From Salvator merianae (lineage: Eukaryota; Chordata; Lepidosauria; Squamata; Teiidae), in assembly GCA_003586115.2 (NCBI GenBank), contig QVOM02000116.1:45981692-46045691 (forward strand): 64,000 bases of DNA, given 5' to 3'. Position numbers and translations under genes: made by a program. Numbering within the stretch: the stretch's first letter is position 1; each line of letters opens with the position of its first letter. The notes below the pieces were generated by a model. That model was given only the letters and a program-made list of their open reading frames with translations. It searched no databases and was not told where the DNA came from. Shown piece by piece: positions 34,342 to 44,745 of the stretch.

Positions 34342-36014
34342 GAATCCAGTGTTGCAAATTCACAGGTGTGCCAAAGACAAGGGCAAGATGATATTATTTA
34401 ATAAATCCAAAGGGGATTGTTGTAGAAAGGAATCCATATAGTTACAGTCACTGTTCCCTGCTTGAAGTTCATTTGAGAGTTTCAGAGGAAGCTCATAAAC
34501 CAGCTTCCAACAAGGAGAAGGACTTCTGGCTGCATTCATCCATACTGAATGCTAATGGTTACAGTATTTATTTAAACTTCTTTGGTCCACCCTTATGAAC
34601 AGTTTTTGAGTGAAATTTAATAATAACATTAGCACAATAAAATGAAAAGAGATGAATATGTAGCAGGCAGTACAATCCAAATTTCCATTCTGTCAGTGAC
34701 AGTACTGTGACCCTACTAGCAGTGCTGAAACTCCTCAGCAGAATGAGGAGAGAACCATTATAGAACCAGGATCTGCTAGATTCTAACCTTGGTTGTGTGT
34801 GGCCTGTATTCAGAGCTACTCTGGAGTACCGTATGTTTCATCTGAAAGAATGATGGAAGTAATTTACTTCACGTAGGAAGCTGTGGTGGGATATAATTTT
34901 GGATTTCCCAGTGGTTTTGCTCTCTAGGCTGCCATTTATATATAGCATAACAGCCCTTGGTATTTAGGCAACAGGTTGTCATCACATGCTAAAGATTAGG
35001 ACTGTGGTATAAAATAAACTATTAATACTGAAGAAGCATTATTACTTTCTACTGCCAGATACTTGCAGTTGTCTTTGCACAAATACTTGTGCTATACTCA
35101 GTTCAGGAAATAGCTATCTTTTCAATAAATGAACAATAATTCAGTAATTAATCAGAAGAGATTGTCACCCTTTAATTTTTCCATTGTTGCCAACAATAGA
35201 AGCATTGCACTAAGTTACACATGAATAAATGAATAATCTTGAATATATACATTTTTCCAAGTGTATAGTAGGAATTCTTACTTGCTTTTTGCAATTCTCT
35301 ACATGAAATCAGATTTGCCATTTGTTTTGAATTAATTAGTATTGGTCTGTCTGTGTATGCACAATGCAACTTTGTGAGTTGTGTTTATGTGCTGCATAAA
35401 TGTTAATCAAGGGGAAGTGAATGATGGCTGCCTACCATATAGGTAAAGAAGGCAGTTTTTAGGAAATCAAACTTTAGGGAAAGTCAAATTAAATGGGAAT
35501 GAAATTCTCTCACACTCAAGTAATATTTTAGAAAATGCTGATCATGGAATACATTGTAGATCCATATTCATATTATTTTTGTTATTAGGTAGATAGTAAT
35601 GGTAAAACACATGACTGCCATGATCAGACATCGTAGGGATAATCCATATTGGGAGGGAACAAGGATTGAGTACATGTTCTGGTCATTACCACATTTGTAT
35701 TATAACACGGACTCAATTTGGACTTGCTTGTTCTCACTCCTCATTTCTCCTGTGCTTGGCATGAGGAAACCATACCTTTCTTTCTTTCCAGCCCTCACCA
35801 AATTCTCCTCCCTGTATGGTCAGTGATTGGATGCAGTCCCAACATTCAAATCTTGACTTCACAAGAGCAGGGAAGTCAAATTCTTTCCTCCATATTTCTC
35901 TGCTGCCACATCAGAACATGAATTCTGTTGGTGGCGTTATTGGTCAATCACCATTTGTTCCTTCTCCCTCTCCAGCCTGTATCCACCCAAGCACAACTTC
36001 CATTCCACATTTAC
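34342..36014. other. Intergenic
   Basis: No recognised feature. Unremarkable AT-rich sequence with short open frames only. Confidence 0.6.
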
Positions 36015-36620
36015 CACAAAGCTTCTTGAAGACCAGATCTCAATTTCTTCACCTTTGTAATTGTAGTTTTGTGCAGTTGAGCTCAGTGAAAAGGGAGGAA
36101 CATGTGTGGGAATCAGTAATCCTAATAGTGAAGTTAGTGGTCAGCAAATGGACTCCAACTCTCCTCCCCTTGATACATCCATGGTGGTATGTGTCTCACA
36201 ATGAAGTTGTATGGTGTGGATGGTAAAGTTGATGGTGACGTGGGTCATTGTTGCGGTATGAGGACTGCACCCCCAAACAGGTGCAGCTGAGACATACACC
36301 AATCAGCATCCACCCCTCCCACTCCCCCCACTGTTCTCAAAGAAAACTGATAGATTGTACTGTGCTGTTTACCCTAGAGCCACTGAAGCACAGTGCTGGT
36401 TTTGCATAAAAGTTTTCTTTTAATGAAAGGAAACATTGTTTCTTTTGTGCACTGCCAAAGAAAACAGAGGAAACATTGTGTCCTTCTCTCTGCAGGGACT
36501 GGAGAATAGGAGGCATACATTCTGAGAGTGAACTGTAGAATAAGGTGTTGCCTAAGGCAAATGAAGGATAACTTTCACTGTTTTTTGTTCTCTTTTATTA
36601 AAAAATTCAAATAATAAAAA
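36015..36620 (+). mobile_element. Dispersed repeat of unknown family, copy 1
   Basis: About 600 bp matching in inverse orientation the block at 44015-44745. Shared segments in the same order include agatctcaatttcttcacct, tgggtcattgttgcggta, gcactgaag-side word gaagcacagtgctggttttg, and tttaatgaaaggaaacattg. Identity looks about 75-80% with indels. I see no terminal repeat or coding frame, so the class is undetermined. Confidence 0.7.
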
Positions 36621-38823
36621 ACCCCATACAGTTTGAAAAACAGAACAATGTGGTGAAAACCTGGAAATGTATGCCAGGTACTTTTTCTCTTCCTACCCCA
36701 GTAGTGATATTCTCACCCTCCTGAGTACAACATCATCAACAAAGTCTGTTATTGGATGGGAGGAAATTGGGACCTTCCCCTCTGCACATCCAAAAAGTAT
36801 GGTTCCCTTCCGAAATAATCTACTTGCCAGTTCTCACTTTGCAAAGTAAACAGGCTAATAATCTGAAACAGGCTGAAAAGTCAGTTAATCCAAATGCAAA
36901 TTAGTCCTAATTTGGGCAATTTTGTCCAGAAAAAGAACAAAAAGGCAATATCTTGTCAAGACAGTCAGAACTAAAGACAGCCTTAAGCTGATTAAATGCT
37001 GTGTCTGACCATGCCCTTAGTTCCAGCCATTGGAAATGGTTTGGGGGGCATCAAAACCACACATTGCCTAAGGTGCCAAAAGCTCCTAGTCTTAACATGA
37101 ATTACAGTTACACCTAGTTAAAATTTTAAAAAAAGAATTGGGATCCTCTCTATAAAGCACTTTAGAAGAAAACTCTGGAATTCCTGAAGTAGTTTAATTC
37201 ACTTTAAGCCTATGCAGAAAGTCTTGCATGATACTATATATGAAGTGGCTACAGTACAGTCAATCTGAAGACATCTCAGTTAAGGCAGATGAAGCCATAT
37301 CACCCTACCATTGAGCAGAACAATGGTAAGGTGCTGGAGAACTGCTACCACAGCAGAGGTTTTTAAAAAAGAGGTTAGGTGCCCATCTTATGTTAAACCA
37401 GTTAGCAGCTTAATGACCTAAAAAATGAATTGGATTAAATGACATACAAAATTCCTTTCAGCTCAAACATTGGCAGAGCCATCCATGCCATCCAGCTTGT
37501 CTTATATCATCTAAAGCTTCAGGCATGGTTCTGTTACCACTGTTCAGGAAGTAGTTGGGGCAATGGGTGGTCACAGGTAGAGATAATACAGTATCAGTAT
37601 GACAAGTAATCCTATGCTCATCCACTCAAAAGACATATAGAAGGCTGCAGGTAGTGGTCTGCAAGTTCCAGGGGGATGGACCTAGTTACATTTTAGGTCT
37701 CCCACTGGACAGTCCCCTCCTAGGCATCTTCCAATTCTGCAAGCATCTTGTGGCTTAGGAATAGCTCTTCGGAATGGGGCAACTACACAGCTTCACTTCC
37801 TTGAATACTTGCTCAGTGATGAGAGTGAACACTTCACTCTGTAGTTATGAACTTCAGAGAGATGCTTATCTTGCTGTCACACATTTCTTTTCAAACAGAT
37901 ACAAGCCTGGCAGGGCATTGGGAAGCATATGGTGGAATGTAAGTCCCATTGTGTAAAGGTTAGTCACTCCCAAATTAGAAATGTATGAATGCAAAGGGAA
38001 AGGAGATTTAGGATTTGAGTGGCTGGATGTGGAGCACATCGCTGTTAGAACGGCCTTTCCTGACACATCACGCAGCCTAGAGATGGATGGAAGCAACTAA
38101 TGGATGGGAGATAATTGACTTCCCTTAGATCAGGTTCCAGAGAGATAGAGGCAACTGGAACAGGAGCATTTACCTGTCTGCACCACTGAAATGTTTGCAT
38201 GGAGATAAGGCTCCTCCTGTTGTTAAAGTGCTTTTGTGTGAACATGCATCATTTTGCCTCTTTTTTCCACCAGAGTGGAGTAAACTGAGCTGCACTGCAG
38301 CTGCAGAGATTTTTTTGAAAAACAAAACTATGTTTTCTTGGATGCCACTTATAAATCTCCCCCAATTCCCATGCCCCAGGTAAAAACTCCACTGAATAGT
38401 GTGGAAGCAAGATCCAAACGGTTAGACCAGCAACTTTTTATCTTGATGCAAAATGGGCTTTTGAGCTGCCTTCCTGGTCCTTTGAAAAAAAAAAAAATTA
38501 TCCCAGTTTTGTATCTCAAGGCTGGTGCCTGAAATGCCTTGGGCCAGAAGAGTCAACAGCTCTGTGAGGGTCAGAAACAAGACGGACCTCAAAACCGATG
38601 AAAGATAGCATGCATGTGTGCTTTCCACATGACATTTCTCGTTCAAATTTCCCTTTCCCTCGCTGCTGTTTGAGGTATTGGGTTCTTCTGCTGCACATAA
38701 CATATGGAGTAGAGGAAGGGCATAGCTATGTCTGAGCAAGTCTGGCTTTTGGATGGGGCAGGAGGCAAAGAAAGGCCAACAGTCGGCTGTGGTTTATTAT
38801 TGCCCTCTGTGCGTGTTGTGGGT
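36621..38823. other. Intergenic upstream of the CpG island
   Basis: No recognised element. Composition moves toward higher GC from about 38,500. Confidence 0.55.
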
Positions 38824-38946
38824 GCATCCAGACATCGTTTACTTCTTCCGCTATATTTGGATATTCCGTAATAATATCCAGGGAATATCCAAGCTTTATT
38901 CCAGAATATCCAAATACAGCGGAAGAAGTAAGTGAGCCCTGGATGC
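38824..38946. mobile_element. Foldback MITE at the edge of the CpG island
   Basis: Imperfect arms of about 45 bp: left from gcatccagacatcgtttact, right, reversed, from gcatccagggctcacttact. Both continue tcttccgct(a/g)tatttgg. The short centre contains ggaatatccaagctt. Another arm of the same family is at 24411-24472. Confidence 0.8.
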
Positions 38947-39705
38947 CAAGGGCCCATTTCTCCTTCGCTACTCTCCTGCCAGGGAGCTGATGCCATCTTC
39001 CACCTTCATGGGCCACTTCACCTAGACAGCCTGAGGAAGCAAGCGCCGCTCTGCCCTCTCACGACCCACTTCGCATCTAGGAAGGGAGCTCCGGCGCGCC
39101 ACACGAGCGCCAAGCCGCTCAGCTCCCTCAGGGATGCGGCTGGTTGAAAAGAGGCCAGCGTTTTACTTTTTGGTCACCGTCGTCGCCCTTATTTCTTACG
39201 ACTAAACGGCAGAACAGGAGCGCTTTGCCTCACTGGTCCAACGGGATGGGCTGAGGCATCGGCTTCCATTTTGGTCTGTCAGGGGGCTGCTGATCTTCTC
39301 TTCTGGCTCCCCCCCCAGTTTCCCCCCCCCCTTTATCTCTTCCCCAGTCAGGCCGGAGCTGAAGTTCTGTCCTGAGGAGGAAGAAACAGGGAAGGGCGTC
39401 GGAGGGCTCAGCGGCCGCCAGTCCGCACGGTTCCGAGGGCTGAGGCGAGGCGGCGGGACGGGGGCTGCTGCCGCCGCTCCCGGCCGGGCGAGCCGGTCCT
39501 GAGGCAGCCGGAGCCTGGAGGAGGAGGGCGCCGCTCCTCGTCGCCCCAGCCGGCGGGGAAGGAGCAGCAATTGGAGGCACTGGGAGGAGGAGGGGGAGGG
39601 GGGAGGAGGAGGCGCCTGCCGCTGCCAGGCGAGGAGGAAGCGAGGCAGGGAGGGGCCGCCGGGCTGCCTGGTTGGCTGAGGCGGGCAAGCGAGGGGACGG
39701 TGCTG

Positions 39706-39726
39706 GTCGCTGTCCGGGGTGTTGAA
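39706..39726 (-). promoter_or_regulatory. RE1/NRSE (REST) binding site candidate
   Basis: Reverse complement is TTCAACACCCCGGACAGCGAC. The canonical RE1 is TTCAGCACCnnGGACAGCGCC, so only two fixed positions differ and the two half-sites have the right spacing. It lies 130-150 bp before the start codon. REST silences neuroendocrine genes outside neurons and endocrine cells, and PTPRN2 is such a gene. Confidence 0.6.
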
Positions 39727-39784
39727 GAAGGCGCCGAAGCGGGAGCCGACGAGGAGCCGAGCAGCGAGGCGCGGCAGGGACGGC

Positions 39785-39793
39785 ATGGACTGA
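39785..39793 (+). other. Minimal upstream ORF (Met-Asp-stop)
   Basis: atg gac tga in the probable 5' UTR, 63 bases before the main start codon, with G after the ATG. Relevant only if transcription starts upstream of it, which is inferred. Confidence 0.4.
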
Positions 39794-39844
39794 AGGGCGG
39801 CTGCCGCGAGGGGAGAGGCAGGGCGGCGTCCGGCGGCGCTTGCC

Positions 39845-39859
39845 ATGGGCCACGCATGA
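39845..39859 (+). other. Upstream ORF overlapping the start codon
   Basis: atg ggc cac gca tga, in a strong initiation context (gccATGg). Its stop codon at 39857-39859 overlaps the first main start codon (39856-39858) and touches the second (39859-39861). This geometry favours termination-reinitiation or leaky scanning. Confidence 0.5.
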
Positions 39860-40045
39860 TGGGGTCACCCGGCTCCCCCAGCCTCTCGCCCTGCCTGCTG
39901 CTGCTGCAGCAGCAGCGGTGGCGGCTGGTGCTGGTGGTCGGCCGGCTGCGGAGCCGAGCCCTCCTCGCCGTCCTTCTCCTCCTCTTCGGAACTGCCGCCA
40001 CCGCCGCTGCCGCCGCCTCTACAGCCGAAGCTGAGGCCCAATTCG
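39856..40045 (+). CDS. PTPRN2: Probable PTPRN2 (phogrin, IA-2beta) exon 1: signal peptide
   Basis: PTPRN2 is a receptor-type, catalytically weak tyrosine phosphatase-like protein of dense-core secretory vesicles in neuroendocrine cells. Exon 1 in the family encodes little more than the signal peptide. Here ATG ATG at 39856/39859 starts a 63-codon frame: a proline/serine lead, LLLLQQQ (CTG and CAG codons), an arginine-bearing segment, a hydrophobic core (ALLAVLLLLFG, about residues 36-46), and an alanine run, ending TAEAEAQF. A good donor (cg|gtgagt) follows in phase 1. The open frame extends upstream without an ATG, so 39856 is the first in-frame start. Identification rests on position and orientation downstream of NCAPG2, as in human, plus a signal peptide in a CpG island; the peptide itself is not conserved enough to prove it. 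Exon 2 is not in the window. The rest of the window would be intron 1, which is very long in this gene. Confidence 0.68.
39895..39915 (+). repeat. (CTG)4(CAG)3 palindromic codon repeat
   Basis: Four CTG then three CAG codons, in frame, encode LLLLQQQ within the signal peptide. The DNA is self-complementary and can form a short hairpin. Confidence 0.9.
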
Positions 40046-41744
40046 GTGAGTGGATTGCCCGTGTGGATCCGCAAGAGAGCCGGGCGCAAGCAGCCGCCAC
40101 GCCACGGCTGCTGCAGTCGGAGGAGGAGGAGGGGGAGGAGGGGGCGGGAAAGGGGGAGATGCGGCCGGCCGGGCACTGACAGGTGAGCAGGAGGGCCGTC
40201 CTAAGGCGGGAAAGGGGCGGCAGGGAAAAGGCGCCGCCATCGCGAAGGCTCTTCTCGGAGGTAACTTGCGGGGAGAGCGAGGGGCAGCGGCACGGCACGG
40301 CAGGCGTTCCTCACCCGCCTTCGCCTCCCCCCCCAGCCGGGAGGGGGGGACTGCCTGCTTGCCTGCCACAGCGCCCCCCTGCTCGCGAGGAGACCCCTTC
40401 AGCATCCCTCGCAGCGCCCGCATGCTGGCGCCATTCAGCAGCCTTCTAAGTCAAAGGCTGCTCCCGAGGCGTGGGAGTGGGAGGGGCGCAACACCCGCCC
40501 GCCCCTTCTATGGAAAGGGGAAAGTCCTATCGACCCCACAGATCCCTCGCCCCCCGTCTCTTCCTGCCACGCCGTGCAAGCCTGGCCCTGCTGCCCCATG
40601 GTCCATCGCTGTGCAGAGACTGATTGGGGGGGAACCAGAAATCCTGCCCCATATTATCCCCCTGATATTCCACTTCTACAGGCAACTGGCATCTTGGGCA
40701 AGACAGGGCTTTAACCCCACATCCTCTTCTTACAGTCCACTTCGCGAAAATCATTGGCAAATATATATATTTTTTTTAACTTGCCAACTCCCTAGCTGCA
40801 AGAGATTCCATGCAGGCCTGCTTCCCTGCCTTTCAGAGTGTTGCAATTTAGTCCTGACTGCACCTTTCCTGCTGTTTTAAATGTTAATTGTTTAAACCCT
40901 CCCAACTAGATAACTGGCTTAGGTACCACTTCAGTTCACACACCTGAGATGTTGACTGGGATCTCATTAGATCTCATTATCTTAACTCCAATGTAGCCTG
41001 GGTTTTCCCCTCTCTCTGTCTGTATTCAATGAATCTCCTTGGGCATCTTCTTCATCCACCCATGTGCAGGTTGATTATCCACATAGCTCCGATTGTTTTG
41101 GACACCTTCAAGAAGCCATATCATCCTGGAGAGGTGTAATTTCTCCTGCTGAGGTTTTGACCTGTCACCTTTTTTGCTTGTCAAAATACAACCCAATGAA
41201 TATTTATTTTTCAGTTCTAACACTATGTTCAGATGATGTCCTTTACAGTGATTCTCTCCATGGACCATTTTATCTTTTTCACTTAATACATACACCAGGA
41301 GTCATGTGTTGGTTGGGTTTTCCAGCCATATTGATTTTCAGACTGGCTGACTTCATGCTTATAAAACTATCTTCATACTGAACACCACGATCACACGTGA
41401 AGACTGGTCTTATGATAACTGCCTTTAATAACAGATCAAATACCAAATACTGTTCCCAAAATAATCTCTTAATTATCAAGGTAATGTTACAAAATAGTTC
41501 AAGAAATGTGTCCTAAAACGTATTTTTTTAGAGTCACTCTTCCAACTAAAGTAATAGTTAATTTTATAAAGTTTATGTCACCCATCCAAACTCTTTCATT
41601 CTTATCCTCAAGTTCCAGAATGGATGCCACTGTATTCTCAACTGAATAAGAGCAGAAAAACTCATTTATCTTGCCAAGAAGTTACATACTGTCCTGAATG
41701 ATTCCGTACTTTAAAGAAGATCATTTTAAAAAATTTTGGTGGAA
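40046..41744 (+). other. Start of the probable PTPRN2 intron 1
   Basis: The first 500 bases remain GC-rich, then composition falls to AT-rich. No exon or recognised repeat was seen. Confidence 0.55.
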
Positions 41745-41826
41745 AGAAAAAGGAATTTTGTGGCATTTTAAAGAAAAGAGATTTATTTTGGAATAAGATT
41801 TCATGGATCTCAAAATCCCATTCAGT
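41745..41826 (-). mobile_element. Retroelement 3' tail of a sauropsid-wide type, antisense
   Basis: gtggcattttaaagaaaaga, gatttattttggaataagat and ttcatggatctc match the reverse of the segment seen in the opposite orientation at 50061-50165 (gaaagctcatgc...ttgttagtctctaggatgc). The same words are common in reptile genomes. I cannot name the family with confidence; Penelope-like is one possibility. Confidence 0.45.
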
Positions 41827-41835
41827 CTGCTAGGT

Positions 41836-42032
41836 ACTGCCTCCAGGGTGGAGAGACAGGCAGGATGCCTTTCAAGGCCATTTGCAGGGAGTTGAGAGCA
41901 GGTGAAGGTTTTGCCTTTATCTTCTGCTTGAGATGCCCAGAAGCAATTGGTGGGTCACTATGTGATACTAAGATGCTGGACTAGATGGGCCGTGGCCTGA
42001 TCCAGCAGGGCTTCTTTTACGTTCTTATGTAC
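41836..42032 (+). mobile_element. CR1 LINE 3' end, sense
   Basis: ctggactagatgggccgtgg, cctgatccagcagggcttct and acgttcttatgt are the standard end of CR1 elements, here in forward orientation. Upstream words agatgcccagaagcaattgg fit too. Confidence 0.75.
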
Positions 42033-43019
42033 TAAAGCTTATGCAGCAGGGGAGAAATATAGATTTTGGTACAAACTTTTTTCTCTAAAGGCTATAACTC
42101 CCTTTGGGATTTGTTCCCTTAACCGATTTTCCCTCAACAGGTCTTAAAACTAAAATTCTCTATTTTTATTAAAGTCACAAAGACAATATTCACATTTTAA
42201 AGAAGATAACTCTCAAACAAAGCAGTTCTATTCAAGTCATATAATGAGAAATAAGATTCAGTGTCATTAATACATCTCAGACTTCAGTTACATTGAAAAG
42301 GGAAACTTCTTTATGTTGAAAGACACTTAGGAACATTCAGGTTAATAATGACTCATATATGCCTACCCAGATCTTATATTTGCAATTCTTTTTGTGAGAG
42401 AACAGGCTGACCCAGCTGTGTCCTTTTCCTGCTTGGCACTATTGACTACTTGAAGTGGGTCGAGGAAATATCTTTGGTCTGAGCACCATATTCTCTGTTG
42501 AAAATTATCTGTTAATTAAAGCAGACTGTAAAGATCTACAGTGTTTTCTCAGTTTTCTGAAGAGACCCTATATGTCTGAAATCAAGAGATTAAATGAACA
42601 GGTTCTATATCTGTAAATAAGGAGGAATGTTTTTAAAGGAAGACTTCAGTGAGGAGTTAACATTGTTAGCAGTTATACTGGCACATAACTTCCAGAATTA
42701 ATGAGAGGATGCTTTTGTTCTGAAGAATATATTATATTGTCATTAAAAAACCTTGCATTGCTTATTAACATACAGTATTTCTGTGTTTGCCTCATACTTA
42801 GTTTAGGACATACATTGGAAATATTTTGAATGTTCCAAGAAAAATATCATAAAATCTGTGCATGATCTTTTCCCACATGGCTTTGGAAAGATTTATCTTT
42901 GCCCTGACTTTGCATTCATAACAGGATGTTCCAAGTGTTTCAAATTCAGAACAAAACAGGCTTTTGAAAAGGGTTCTGATCTGAATCTAGAGTAAAACTG
43001 TGCCCTGTTTTATCAGGAC
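42033..43019 (+). other. Probable PTPRN2 intron 1, unannotated stretch
   Basis: AT-rich; no feature recognised. Confidence 0.5.
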
Positions 43020-43172
43020 ACTCCAAGCCATTTGTTTAACTTAGCTTTTTACAGTGAGTTTACTGTATTTTATTTGTCATGATTTAAATGTGCTTTAACT
43101 TTTGTTGTAAATCACACTGGGGCTGCAGTGTATAAGTTATCTAAATAAATTAATTAAAATTAAAAAAAAATG
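43020..43172 (+). mobile_element. L2/CR1-type LINE 3' tail, sense
   Basis: ttgttgtaaatcacactggg followed by gctgcagtgtataagttatc and taaataaattaattaaaatt resemble a LINE tail (gtaa.ccgcc.tgag..gggcggtatataa) with its simple-repeat end. Confidence 0.5.
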
Positions 43173-43338
43173 TCTCATCCTGAGCTGAGACTTTTGTTGG
43201 AAGCAGGGAGGGCAATGAGGTATTTACTAAAAAAGTCCTGCCTTTCCCATACTGATGACAGCAGATTGTAGGGCCTATTTCCTCATTTGAGCAGTGATCC
43301 TGATTGCATCAAAAGAAAAAGTCCTTCCTTTAGGAGCC

Positions 43339-43803
43339 ATCTACACCTAAGTTTTAATCCAGTTTTAGTCCACCTTCAAAGTGAGAGAATACATCCACAA
43401 AGTCCTCAGTCATTTTCTTTACACTTTGGATGTGTCTCCATTTCATTGGTCGCTCTGCTGAATTATACTGCCCTCGTGTTTTCAGCCATCCTCAGAGAGG
43501 AACTTGACAGCTTGACTGCTATTCCCAAGGACTATTGAAGCTCTTCCATACACCTTGAAGGAGTTTTGAAGTCCCTAAATGCATTCTCGATCTCCTTAAG
43601 TGTGTGGGCTTCTGTGGAGATGGAGATGGGCAGATTTCAGGTCCCCTCTAAAGTAATCTGAATTACCTGTCAGACACACAGCCTACATGTAACCCAAAGG
43701 TGGATATTCTGAGTTAGATACAATCAAAAGAAACAGCTCATCACTTTGTTGGTGAGTTCTCTCACCCTGAAAGTAGACTGAAGCTGGGTTAAAACTTATA
43801 GAT
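43339..43803. mobile_element. MITE with about 47-bp imperfect terminal inverted repeats
   Basis: Left end atctacacctaagttttaat, right end reversed atctataagttttaacccag. Both continue to a tcaaagtgagagaa-type word (right: tcagggtgagagaa). 465 bp with no coding frame. No clear target-site duplication was identified. Confidence 0.7.
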
Positions 43804-44014
43804 CATTTTAGTAGTAGTGTAAGTAGTCTATTTGGAGAGGTAACTGTACTTTTTTGGGTCTGCAGAGAGAGGACCCCCCATTTCCTCCTGCCCAGTGACA
43901 GACTTTGTTGTGGGCATTATACCCAGAAGGGTGGGAATATCACAACTGAGGTAGGAAGAGAGAACAACACCTAGCGTATATTACCTGGTTTCTGCTGTGT
44001 TGTCCTCTTTCACA

Positions 44015-44745
44015 CCTTTAAACTGTTGTTTGAACTTTTTAACAAAAGAGAGGATGCAGTGGAAGCTATCCTTAATTTATCTTGGACAGCACTCTGATCT
44101 ACAGTTGACTGGAGACCACAGACCACTGTCAAAATACTTGCCTCCTGCTTTCTCTCCCATCCCTGCAAGCAGGACAATATATCTCCATTTTCCTTTCTCT
44201 CCCATCCCTGCAAGGAGTAGGTCAATGTATCTCTACTTTCCTTTCTCTCCAATCCCTGTAGGAAGAAGGACATAATGTTTCCTTTAACTTCTTTTGGCAA
44301 CACACAAGGGAAACAATATTTCCTTTCATTAAAATAGGACTTTTATGTAAATCCAGCACTGTGCTTCAGCGACTCTAGGGCAAACAGCACACTACAGCCT
44401 ATCAGTCTTCTTTGAGAATGGCCAGGAGGGTGCATGCTGGTTGGTGTATGCCTCAGTTGCATCTGTTTGAGGGTGTAGTCCTCTTACCCCAACAATGACC
44501 CACATCACGATCAATGTTGCCATCTGCACCACACATCTACATTGTGGGTTACATGCTGCTGTGGATGTCTCAAGGGGAGGAGAAGTAGAATCCATTTGTT
44601 AAGAACTAATTTCACTATCATGATAATGGATCCCCACATATTCCTTCCTTTTCAGTGAACTCACCTTGCTTCTACGCTGCTTTGAAATTGCACAATTGTG
44701 CAAAACTGAAATTACAAAGATGAAGAAATTGAGATTTCCTAGAGA
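44015..44745 (-). mobile_element. Dispersed repeat of unknown family, copy 2 (inverted)
   Basis: Reverse-complement relative of 36015-36620. It keeps the same order of blocks but has an expanded internal minisatellite (44148-44281) and a roughly 30-bp extra segment around 44,670. Confidence 0.7.
44148..44281. repeat. Minisatellite, three units of 45-48 bp
   Basis: The word ctttctctcccatccctg starts units at 44148, 44193 and (ctttctctccaatccctg) 44241. The matching place in the other copy of the host element (about 36465-36530) holds a single unit. Confidence 0.85.

Larger units (their letters stand above)
39030..40530 (+). promoter_or_regulatory. CpG island and promoter of the probable PTPRN2
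   Basis: About 1.5 kb of very GC-rich, CpG-dense sequence in an otherwise AT-rich window, covering the signal-peptide exon. GGGCGG boxes occur at about 39795 and 40205. No TATA box was found in a convincing position, as usual for CpG-island promoters. The transcription start cannot be read from sequence alone. Long antisense open frames here are a by-product of high GC. Confidence 0.8.

Noticed and set aside
34202..34441. Lysine/glutamate/glycine-rich open frame
   Set aside because: It is the translation of the GGAA/GGGA microsatellite.
39571..39855. In-frame extension upstream of the PTPRN2 start
   Set aside because: Open but without any ATG, and glycine/arginine-rich as expected for GC-rich 5' UTR. 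The first ATG at 39856 is the better start.
39202..40423. Long antisense open frames (up to about 296 codons) over the CpG island
   Set aside because: High GC removes stop codons in all frames. The translations are low-complexity Pro/Ser/Arg/Ala, with no domain and no splice context. Not annotated as genes.
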